A stretch of 6,162 bases of DNA, taken from contig CADBRS010000013.1 in the NCBI GenBank assembly GCA_902797125.1, positions 1 through 6,162 of the forward strand. Direction: 5' to 3'. A program made the position numbers and the translations under genes. A model generated the notes under the pieces. The model did not search any database, was not told the origin of the DNA, and was given only the letters and a program-made list of their open reading frames with translations. How positions within the stretch are numbered: position 1 is the stretch's first letter; every line of letters starts with the position of its first letter. Positions 1 to 4,672 of the stretch are shown here, in pieces. Source of the stretch: an uncultured Ruminococcus sp. GTDB lineage: Bacteria; Bacillota; Clostridia; Oscillospirales; CAG-272.

Positions 1-92
1 CGTGAACTGATCCCACTCATTTCAATAAGATCTTTTTTCGTCATTCTTTTGCTCGCCAAAAGCGTCCAAAGTTTTGAATAATCTATTTTCAT
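1..92 (-). CDS. XRE (Cro/C1-type) helix-turn-helix regulator, N-terminal fragment
   Basis: Thirty codons are present before the gene runs off the left edge. The product begins MKIDYSKLWTLLASKRMTKK and continues DLIEMSGISS. The pattern 'LW.LL..K.M.KKDL...SGIS' is the start of the single-domain Cro/C1-type HTH regulators common in Firmicutes, which are usually about 65-75 residues and little more than the DNA-binding domain; the visible part covers helix 1, helix 2 and the turn before the recognition helix. The ATG at 90-92 is set by a strong ribosome binding site, GGGAGG at 101-106, eight bases upstream. A near-consensus promoter precedes it. What it regulates is unknown; autoregulation through the inverted repeat at 147-162 is an inference. 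Regulators of this kind are often found in mobile or defence regions, but nothing in this fragment proves that here. Confidence 0.85.
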   Translation of the reverse strand, partial: MKIDYSKLWTLLASKRMTKKDLIEMSGISS

Positions 93-112
93 CACAACCA
101 CCTCCCAACTTG

Positions 113-141
113 AGTATAACATAAACCTTATTATTTGTCAA
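113..141 (-). promoter_or_regulatory. Promoter of the XRE regulator gene
   Basis: Read on the minus strand, TTGACA (136-141) is followed after exactly 17 bases by TATACT (113-118). This is a near-perfect housekeeping sigma promoter. It lies just upstream of the ribosome binding site (101-106) and ATG (90-92) of the regulator, so the mRNA leader is short. Confidence 0.85.
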
Positions 142-146
142 TAATT

Positions 147-162
147 GTTTACGATAGTAAAC
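147..162. promoter_or_regulatory. Operator-like inverted repeat GTTTAC-N4-GTAAAC
   Basis: Perfect 6-bp arms, GTTTAC at 147-152 and GTAAAC at 157-162, are separated by GATA. The site lies immediately upstream of the -35 element of the XRE promoter and overlaps the place where the -35 of a divergent + strand promoter (TATAAT at 174-179) would sit. An imperfect direct repeat, ACGATAGT/ACGATTGT at 151-158 and 161-168, is superimposed with 10-bp (one helical turn) spacing. Dyads of this size next to small XRE genes are usually their own binding sites; that assignment is inferred. Confidence 0.55.
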
Positions 163-179
163 GATTGTTCTCGTATAAT
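151..179 (+). promoter_or_regulatory. Possible divergent promoter (TATAAT -10)
   Basis: A perfect TATAAT lies at 174-179 on the + strand. The hexamer 17 bases upstream, ACGATA at 151-156, matches TTGACA at only three of six positions, and there is no TGn extension. If active, transcription would start near 186, run away from the XRE gene and end at the hairpin and T-run at 269-315. A promoter overlapped by the dyad at 147-162 would be expected to be controlled by the XRE protein. The weak -35 keeps confidence low. Confidence 0.35.
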
Positions 180-185
180 CTATTT

Positions 186-315
186 TGAACGGGCAAGCAT
201 AATAAGGGATTATAGTCTTGTAAAAGTAATCCTGAAAATACCCGTCATTTTTGCCCAGAAAAAGAAATAATCGGGCTCTGAAACAGCAACGAAGCTGATC
301 TGAAGCCCGATTTTT
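186..315 (+). ncRNA. Candidate structured small RNA (unassigned)
   Basis: No ORF with a usable start exists here on the + strand, yet the segment has ordered pairing. GGGCAA (191-196) can pair with TTGCCC (251-256). Nested inside, GGGATTA (206-212) pairs with TAATCCT (227-233) with one G-U pair. The segment ends in an intrinsic-terminator-like hairpin (269-277 with 304-312) and a T5 run (311-315). A TATAAT lies just upstream at 174-179. It matches no RNA family I recognise. It may equally be random structure in an AT-rich spacer, so this is a hypothesis only. Confidence 0.25.
262..315. terminator. Hairpin terminator, probably bidirectional
   Basis: The perfect 9-bp arms AATCGGGCT (269-277) and AGCCCGATT (304-312) enclose a loop that carries a further short helix, CAGC/GCTG (284-287 with 294-297). 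On the + strand the stem runs into T5 at 311-315. On the minus strand it runs into a T-rich tract (TTATTTCTTTTT, complement of 259-270). It could end read-through from the tRNA on the minus strand or a short transcript on the + strand. Confidence 0.6.
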
Positions 316-339
316 ACCTTAAAAGCCCTGAAAAACCAC

Positions 340-357
340 AAAAACGCCAAAATGGCG
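340..357 (-). terminator. Intrinsic terminator downstream of tRNA-Gln
   Basis: On the minus strand, CGCCA-TTT-TGGCG (345-357) is followed directly by T5 (340-344), with a further T-run a few bases on. It lies about 45 bases after the encoded CCA of the tRNA and is the nearest terminator in the right orientation. The stem is short (5 bp) but followed by a clear U-tract. Confidence 0.6.
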
Positions 358-402
358 CAAAAAAACGCGATTGGCCTTGGTAGACAAATCACGTTTCTTT
401 TA

Positions 403-478
403 TGGCTGCGGCACTAGGATTCGAACCTAGGTAATGACGGAGTCAGAGTCCGTTGCCTTACCGCTTGGCGATGCCGCA
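403..478 (-). tRNA. tRNA-Gln, anticodon CTG
   Basis: The full cloverleaf can be folded by eye. The 7-bp acceptor stem TGCGGCA (472-478) pairs with TGCCGCA (407-413). The D stem is GCC/GGC. The anticodon stem ACGGA/TCCGT encloses loop CTCTGAC (442-448) with anticodon CTG at 444-446. The T stem CTAGG/CCTAG encloses TTCGAAT. The discriminator is G (406) and the CCA end is encoded (403-405). A U1-A72 end pair and a G discriminator fit glutamine identity. The molecule reads CAG codons. The variable loop counts as six bases, one more than usual. It has its own perfect promoter and a terminator, so it appears to be transcribed alone. Confidence 0.97.
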
Positions 479-493
479 TCAATTGCAAGGGGG

Positions 494-522
494 ATTATAG
501 CACTAAGAAAACCACTTGTCAA
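494..522 (-). promoter_or_regulatory. Consensus promoter of tRNA-Gln
   Basis: The minus strand has TTGACA (517-522), 17 bases, then TATAAT (494-499), a perfect match to the housekeeping consensus in sequence and spacing. The first base of the mature tRNA is at 478, so the transcript has a leader of about ten bases. This strength is usual for stable RNA genes. Confidence 0.93.
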
Positions 523-555
523 GGGGTAATTAACATCTTTGTGATAATATGGTCG

Positions 556-602
556 AACGTCGATTGCAACGTCGATTGCAACGTCGATTGCATCGATTGC
601 AA
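556..602. repeat. 12-bp tandem repeat, unit AACGTCGATTGC
   Basis: Three identical copies of AACGTCGATTGC occupy 556-567, 568-579 and 580-591, followed by a shortened copy, ATCGATTGC, at 592-600. The array lies upstream of the tRNA-Gln promoter and downstream of the U32 gene, and abuts the inverted repeat at 596-667. Perfect identity of the copies suggests recent slippage. The unit is a multiple of three, so the array stays open in several frames (for example a repeated Leu-Gln-Ser-Thr on the minus strand), but no start site supports translation. Confidence 0.9.
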
Positions 603-667
603 GAGTAGATGCAAGTTTGAAATAGGCAGATGTGCTTTCTCGAAAAACTTGCATCTATCTTTGCAAT
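596..667. repeat. Long imperfect inverted repeat (hairpin)
   Basis: The inner arms, TAGATGCAAGTTT (606-618) and AAACTTGCATCTA (645-657), are a perfect 13-bp match. The outer arms, ATTGCAA (596-602) and TTGCAAT (661-667), are also perfect. Three mismatched bases lie between them on each side, giving 20 of 23 paired positions around a 26-base loop (619-644). Neither strand has a T-run after the stem, so it is not a standard intrinsic terminator. It may be a small dispersed repeat or a remnant with terminal inverted repeats; no transposase or clear target duplication is visible. Confidence 0.8.
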
Positions 668-751
668 ATACATAGAGAACGCGCGTCCATTCCAAAATTG
701 AACGGAAAAGGGGCAAACCAGCGAGCAAGTACCAAAGAATCTGCTCTTTGA
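668..751. other. Intergenic remainder after the U32 gene, no gene seen
   Basis: Between the inverted repeat and the U32 stop codon I see no start-plus-ribosome-binding-site combination, no RNA gene and no convincing terminator. A 7-bp palindrome, GCTCTTT/AAAGAGC (743-749 and 756-762), spans the U32 stop codon but lacks a following T-run on the minus strand. Confidence 0.5.
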
Positions 752-2812
752 TCAAAAAGAGCCAATTCTTCGAAACGGGCCGGAAGGACGGAGGTGCTGC
801 AGATAGGCATCGATCACCCGGTCGACTTCATGGGCGGTTTCTGTTGAAAAAATGAAATGGAGTGCCTGGGCATGGTATTTTCTCAGGGATTCATCCATGT
901 CAGAGCACCAAGTGATACGGCTGTTGAAGATTAAACTCCGGTGTTGCCATTCTCTCAAAACGGGGAACGAGGCCCCGGTCCTGTCTTTCAGAGACATCTC
1001 GCCTTTTTCACAAATCGAGCAAGGTCCCAATTCTTTTCCGACGCATTTTTCCAGCGTCATCAAAGGGATACGACCATATGCGATCAGGCGGGAAAAGGGA
1101 AGCAGGGACTGTGATTGCGGGAGAGACAACTCAGGAGAGACAATCACGTCTTTTATGCCCAGAGCCTGCCAAAAGGCGAGCGCAGAGCGATTCGTTACGT
1201 TAAAACGAAAATCCGCATGGATGGTCAGCGAGGTGTTTTTGACCAGATTCAAGTGCCAGGGATTGGCCAATAATACGTGTTTGGCGCCTTTAGCTTCGGC
1301 CCGTTCGATCATCTTTTGAATTTCATTCGTTTCGTGATCGAAAATGACGGGAGGCAGCGCAATGCCGCTACATTCTCCGTCATATTTCCAGACGGGAAGA
1401 TAAATGATATCAAAAAACGAACGGGACTTTTCCGTAATTTGCTTCGGATTGTAACAGTAGGCGGTCCTGCCGGAAACAGACCCGGACAGGGCGGTTTGAA
1501 CGGCCTCAACGGGGCCGGTCGGGGCCGTCCTCTGCGGAGAAAGCAGATCGAACATGCGTGACACGGCAGACCTTCGGAGATTGTTCAATGCGGAAACAGG
1601 CACCATCAGCCCGTCATCGCAATCGATCACGACGCGAGCCGGTTCAAAAGGCGTGTTGCCGAATTTGCAGAGCTGTTTATGAATCTGATCTCTGTTCAGA
1701 GGCTGAGTCCGCGCCAGTTCGGGGACAGGTCCTTCGACATGAACCCGGGCATCGGTTCTGTCCGGAAGAGACAGTTCCAACTCGAGAGGTGCGTCCTTCC
1801 GCATCGAGAAGGTGATATCCAACGGCTTTTTCCGAAGGTCTCCGGAAAAAGGTTGACTTTGCGCAGAGGCTGCTTTGTCCTGATCCGTGCGGACACCTAA
1901 CATGCCTGAGGCTGACGGGCCTTGAACTTGTGATGTAAAATACCCGTCGGTGAATCCGTCCCGGCTGAAAGAAGAAGACAGCGTGTCCATTTCTTCCGGG
2001 GTGGCGGATCTTTTTTCATCTAACAAAGTTCTCCAGATCTTTGTGACTGTATAGACATAATCCGGAGATTTCATCCGGCCTTCGATTTTCAGCGAGGCCA
2101 AACCGCAGGACAGTAATTCGGGCACATGTTGAGCCAAAGAAAGATCCTTCAGAGACAGCGGGTAGGATTGAGTGCGGCCGGTCTGATAGGGAAGGCGGCA
2201 GGGTTGAGCGCATTCTCCGCGGTTTCCGCTTCTGCCTCCGACCAGTGAAGAAAACAGACACTGCCCGGAATGAGAGACGCAAAGCGCACCGTGAATGAAA
2301 CATTCGATTTCGATCGGAGATTTTTCACAAACCGTTTTCAGATCTTCGAAAGAAGTCTCCCGGGCGACGACCATCCTGGAAAAACCCGCGTCTTTCAGCA
2401 TGGTTCCTGCGTCGGAATGATGAACGGACATCTGCGTGCTGGCATGAAGCGGGAAATCAGGGAAGCGCTGGTGCAGCAGAGATGCGGCACCGATATCTGC
2501 GATGATCAGACCGTCTGCACCGGCCCGGTAAACAAATTCGGCTTCCTCAAGCCATGAGCCGAGTTCGCGGTCCATGACCACCGTGTTCAACGTGATATAC
2601 ACCTTGACGCCGTGCACGTGAGCCAAACGGATGGCTTCTTCTGTCTCTTCCCTCGTAAAAGGATGCGCGTGCATGCGCGCATTGAACGAGGAAGTGCCCA
2701 TATAAACGGCATCTGCCCCGCCGGCTACGGCCGCTTTCAGTGCATCGACGGAGCCAACAGGGCAGAGCAGTTCTGGCAATTTAGTTTTGCTGGAACGATT
2801 ATCAAACATCAT
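752..2812 (-). CDS. Peptidase U32 / DUF3656 protein (RlhA-like 23S rRNA hydroxylation)
   Basis: The 686-residue product belongs to the U32 'collagenase-like' family. The N-terminal TIM-barrel-like half starts 'PELLCPVGSVDALKAAV.GGADAVYMG' near residue 13. It carries the U32 signature ECFIHGALCVSHSGQCLFS at about 170-188, then GNRGECAQPCRLPY. Cysteines 178, 185, 201 and 205 are the kind that bind an Fe-S cluster in characterised relatives (RlhA, TrhP, UbiU/V). A middle domain at about 330-425 (TPFE...IDCDDGLMVPVSALNNLRR) fits DUF3656. The C-terminal half contains YGRIPLMTLEKC, a CSIC pair and LKDRTGASFPV. This matches E. coli RlhA (YdcP), needed for 5-hydroxycytidine at 23S C2501; that role here is inferred, and proteolysis is doubtful for the family. 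The start is the ATG at 2810-2812; a TTG at 2813-2815 and another ATG at 2807-2809 are also in frame. No ribosome binding site is seen, and the start lies inside the end of the upstream zapA-like gene, so coupled translation is likely. Confidence 0.93.
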   Translation of the reverse strand: MMFDNRSSKTKLPELLCPVGSVDALKAAVAGGADAVYMGTSSFNARMHAHPFTREETEEAIRLAHVHGVKVYITLNTVVMDRELGSWLEEAEFVYRAGADGLIIADIGAASLLHQRFPDFPLHASTQMSVHHSDAGTMLKDAGFSRMVVARETSFEDLKTVCEKSPIEIECFIHGALCVSHSGQCLFSSLVGGRSGNRGECAQPCRLPYQTGRTQSYPLSLKDLSLAQHVPELLSCGLASLKIEGRMKSPDYVYTVTKIWRTLLDEKRSATPEEMDTLSSSFSRDGFTDGYFTSQVQGPSASGMLGVRTDQDKAASAQSQPFSGDLRKKPLDITFSMRKDAPLELELSLPDRTDARVHVEGPVPELARTQPLNRDQIHKQLCKFGNTPFEPARVVIDCDDGLMVPVSALNNLRRSAVSRMFDLLSPQRTAPTGPVEAVQTALSGSVSGRTAYCYNPKQITEKSRSFFDIIYLPVWKYDGECSGIALPPVIFDHETNEIQKMIERAEAKGAKHVLLANPWHLNLVKNTSLTIHADFRFNVTNRSALAFWQALGIKDVIVSPELSLPQSQSLLPFSRLIAYGRIPLMTLEKCVGKELGPCSICEKGEMSLKDRTGASFPVLREWQHRSLIFNSRITWCSDMDESLRKYHAQALHFIFSTETAHEVDRVIDAYLQHLRPSGPFRRIGSF

Positions 2813-3344
2813 CAAAAGTCAACAAATCGAACATCGAACCGACATGCGATTTGGATTTGGGTCTTTGCGTGCGGGTTTGGGCTTTCGGTTGCGGAGCGGG
2901 TTCAGGAGCCGGTTCCGTGTCAGCGGCGACCTCTTCTGCAGCTTCGGGCTGCTCGGCCGCGTCAGGCTGCTCCGGTGCGCTTTCTTCTGCGGCAACCGGT
3001 TCAGCACCGGGCTCGGCAGCAGTCTGGTCCAGTTTTTCCTGCAAAGAAGCGACCGTCGCCGTTAGGGCGTTGACACGACGGGTCAGATCCTCGATCGTTT
3101 CTTTATCCTGCTCTATCTGCGTTTCGTAGGAGGCATATTTTTGCTGCTGTGTCAGGCGTTCTGCATTTGAATCCAAAGCGCAGAGGATGGCTGCTTCTGT
3201 CAGGGAACAACCGTTGCTTTTCAATTTGATCTCGCGGATGGTTCTGTCGACCATGCCTACACTCTGTTCAACGATGGCTGAATCGGCATCAGTGACCACA
3301 CTGATCTCCATTCCGGCGATTTTCAGGATTTGCTTTTTTCTCAT
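2802..3344 (-). CDS. zapA: ZapA-like cell division protein with long acidic/proline tail
   Basis: The 180-residue product has a ZapA head at about 1-65: KKQILKIAGMEISVVTDAD, then conserved helical text through LTEAAILCALDSNAERL. A coiled coil follows at about 65-107 (QQQKYASYETQIEQDKETIEDL... VASLQEKLDQ). ZapA binds FtsZ and bundles protofilaments at the Z-ring. Most family members are about 85-110 residues; this one adds an Ala/Glu/Pro-rich, probably disordered tail (about 108-152), a basic patch (KAQTRTQRPKSKSH, about 154-167) and a hydrophobic/acidic end, SMFDLLTFDDV. The ATG at 3342-3344 has GAAAGGGG at 3351-3358 as ribosome binding site. The stop (2802-2804) overlaps the U32 start by 11 bases, so the two form an operon; this order is common in Clostridia. 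The family call is firm, the tail function unknown. Confidence 0.88.
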   Translation of the reverse strand: MRKKQILKIAGMEISVVTDADSAIVEQSVGMVDRTIREIKLKSNGCSLTEAAILCALDSNAERLTQQQKYASYETQIEQDKETIEDLTRRVNALTATVASLQEKLDQTAAEPGAEPVAAEESAPEQPDAAEQPEAAEEVAADTEPAPEPAPQPKAQTRTQRPKSKSHVGSMFDLLTFDDV

Positions 3345-3372
3345 AAGGAACCCCTTTCACAAAGTTAAGCCC

Positions 3373-3401
3373 TTGTATTTTTTTAATACAGTCTGTATAA
3401 T
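3373..3401 (+). promoter_or_regulatory. Likely promoter of proB
   Basis: The + strand has TTGTAT (3373-3378), 17 bases, then TATAAT (3396-3401): a perfect -10 with a four-of-six -35. Transcription would start near 3408, giving a leader of about 60 bases. The leader has no T-box features and no attenuator, so proline-specific control at that level is not visible. Confidence 0.6.
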
Positions 3402-3404
3402 AAT

Positions 3405-3433
3405 ATTATAGTACAAAAAGAACATTTTGAGAA
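3405..3433 (-). promoter_or_regulatory. Likely promoter of the zapA-U32 operon
   Basis: The minus strand has TATAAT at 3405-3410 with TTCTCA (four of six matches) 17 bases upstream at 3428-3433. It faces the zapA start at 3344. Its -10 lies four bases from the -10 of the divergent proB promoter, so the two promoters compete for the same DNA. Confidence 0.55.
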
Positions 3434-3467
3434 GATGCCGAGCACAATTTTTTAAAAAGGTGGAAAA

Positions 3468-4253
3468 ATGTCCCTCTTTCAGCAAAGCAAGCGAATCGTG
3501 GTCAAGGCAGGGTCCAACACTCTTACTCATGCCACAGGAAAACTGAATATTCGAAAAATCGAGATCCTGGCTAAGGTTTTATCAGATTTGAAAAACCAGG
3601 GCAAGGAAATCGTGCTGGTTTCGTCCGGCGCCATCAGTGCCGGAGCAGCCAAACTCGGCCTCGACAGGGCAGGGATGTCGGTCGTGGAAAAACAGGCGCT
3701 GGCGGCCATCGGACAAAGTGAACTGATGAACGTATACAGCCGCTTTTTCTCTGATTACGGCGTTCAGGTCGCCCAGCTTTTGCTGACGAAGGACATCTTT
3801 ACGAATCCGGAGCGGAAGAAGCACGCGGAGAATACGTTCAGGGCCTTGATCGAGATGGGCGCGCTCCCTATCATCAACGAAAACGACGCGGTCTCGGACG
3901 ATGAAGTGACGCAGTTCGGAGGAAACGATATCCTGTCCGCATACGTGGCCCAATTCTGCAAGGCAGATCTGTTGATCAACATGACGGACGTGGAAGGCCT
4001 TTATACCAAAGACCCGCGGAAATATGCAGACGCGGAGCTGATCAGCCGGGTCGAAGACATCAATCAGGTCAAAAGCATGGCGGGCGGAGCCGGAACGGAA
4101 CACGGTACGGGCGGCATGACCGCTAAGATCACGGCCGCTGAGATGTGTGTCAAAGCGGGCATCCCCATGTTCATCCTCAGCGGAGCAGACCCCAACATCC
4201 TTTACGACTTGGCGGACGGAAAGCAGATCGGAACGTATTTTCCTGCAAAATAA
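3468..4253 (+). CDS. proB: Glutamate 5-kinase (short form, no PUA domain)
   Basis: This enzyme phosphorylates glutamate with ATP to gamma-glutamyl phosphate, the first step of proline synthesis, in the cytosol. The 261 residues cover the amino-acid-kinase fold: RIVVKAGSNTL (9-19), VLVSSGAISAGAAKLGL (49-65), LPIINENDAVS (133-143), FGGNDILSA (150-158), INMTDVEGLYTKDPR (170-184) and GTGGMTAK (213-220). The protein ends right after the kinase domain (GTYFPAK), so the roughly 100-residue C-terminal PUA domain of E. coli ProB (367 residues) is absent, as in several other bacteria. The segment that is GDND in E. coli reads GGND here. Lys13 corresponds to the nucleotide-binding lysine. The ATG is fixed by AAGGTGG at 3457-3463. 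No proA follows; the next gene is an unrelated small protein. Confidence 0.95.
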   Translation: MSLFQQSKRIVVKAGSNTLTHATGKLNIRKIEILAKVLSDLKNQGKEIVLVSSGAISAGAAKLGLDRAGMSVVEKQALAAIGQSELMNVYSRFFSDYGVQVAQLLLTKDIFTNPERKKHAENTFRALIEMGALPIINENDAVSDDEVTQFGGNDILSAYVAQFCKADLLINMTDVEGLYTKDPRKYADAELISRVEDINQVKSMAGGAGTEHGTGGMTAKITAAEMCVKAGIPMFILSGADPNILYDLADGKQIGTYFPAK

Positions 4254-4274
4254 CCCGGACAGGAGGCAGAATTC

Positions 4275-4637
4275 ATGGCAACAAGATATGAAGACGACGA
4301 GAACATTATAGCCCGTGCTTTCGGTTACTACCTGGAAGGGGAAGGGACACAAAACAAGATTCCGGCCACGCTCCAGCTCACGATCAACGGTCTCTATCTG
4401 TTCGACAGACGGTATGCCGAAAACAAAAACGGACACATGTATGCCAAACTGATCATTCACCTGTCCTGGCAGGATTTCGAGATCATAGGCGAAGGAAAGC
4501 TCGGTGAGAGAAGGAGAGTCTTCGTGCCTTACAAAGACAACCTGCCTTTGTACACCTTCATCAGCGACACGGTGTCCTACCGGGATATGACGCAGATGAT
4601 CAAGGATTTGAAAAACATCGGAATCGCATTCCTGTGA
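4275..4637 (+). CDS. Conserved-looking 120-residue protein of unknown function
   Basis: I do not recognise a named family. The start is well set: AGGAGG at 4261-4266, eight bases before ATG 4275. The gene follows proB by 21 bases and ends two bases before the hairpin stem region, so it is the last gene of the proB unit. The protein is soluble, with no signal peptide or membrane segment. The text suggests an acidic N-terminus (YEDDENIIARAFGYYLEGEG), a run of beta strands (IPATLQLTINGLYLFDRR; YAKLIIHLSWQDFEIIGEG; RRRVFVPYK) and a C-terminal helix (YRDMTQMIKDLKNI). A strand-rich body followed by one helix is reminiscent of small PH-like folds, but that is only a resemblance. Codon use resembles its neighbours. 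No function is proposed. Confidence 0.85.
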   Translation: MATRYEDDENIIARAFGYYLEGEGTQNKIPATLQLTINGLYLFDRRYAENKNGHMYAKLIIHLSWQDFEIIGEGKLGERRRVFVPYKDNLPLYTFISDTVSYRDMTQMIKDLKNIGIAFL

Positions 4638-4665
4638 AAAAAGGCGGCTCGCTGAGCCGCCTTTT
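4637..4665. terminator. Strong bidirectional intrinsic terminator
   Basis: GGCGGCTC (4643-4650) and GAGCCGCC (4654-4661) form a perfect GC-rich stem with loop GCT, flanked by A6 on the left (4637-4642) and T4 on the right (4662-4665). The A/T flanks lengthen the stem to 12 bp. On the + strand it ends the proB unit. On the minus strand the A6 becomes T6, so it also ends the oxidoreductase operon, whose stop codon lies eight bases away. The two converging units share this one hairpin. Confidence 0.95.
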
Positions 4666-4672
4666 GAATTGA

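Noticed and set aside
210..392. 60-codon open frame on the minus strand downstream of tRNA-Gln
   Set aside because: It runs straight through both terminator hairpins, its residues (Phe-rich) reflect the T-runs, and there is no ribosome binding site.
556..602. CRISPR array
   Set aside because: The repeats are 12 bp and directly abutting with no spacers, and no cas genes are present.
427..654. 75-codon minus-strand frame with Ala-Ile-Asp repeats
   Set aside because: It includes the tRNA promoter and half of the tRNA gene; the repeats again come from the tandem array.
519..755. 78-codon minus-strand frame starting with TTG at the U32 stop codon and containing a Leu-Gln-Ser-Thr repeat
   Set aside because: No ribosome binding site, TTG start, and the repeat is only the 12-bp DNA array in translation. 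The frame also continues over the inverted repeat and into the tRNA promoter.
743..762. Palindrome GCTCTTT/AAAGAGC over the U32 stop codon as a terminator
   Set aside because: It is AT-rich and not followed by a T-run on the minus strand, so it does not meet the usual criteria for an intrinsic terminator.
852..1319. 155-codon + strand frame
   Set aside because: It lies antisense within the U32 gene, without a ribosome binding site or recognisable content.
3408..3467. T-box or attenuator in the proB leader
   Set aside because: The leader is only about 60 bases and has no T-box sequence, stem I or terminator/antiterminator pair.
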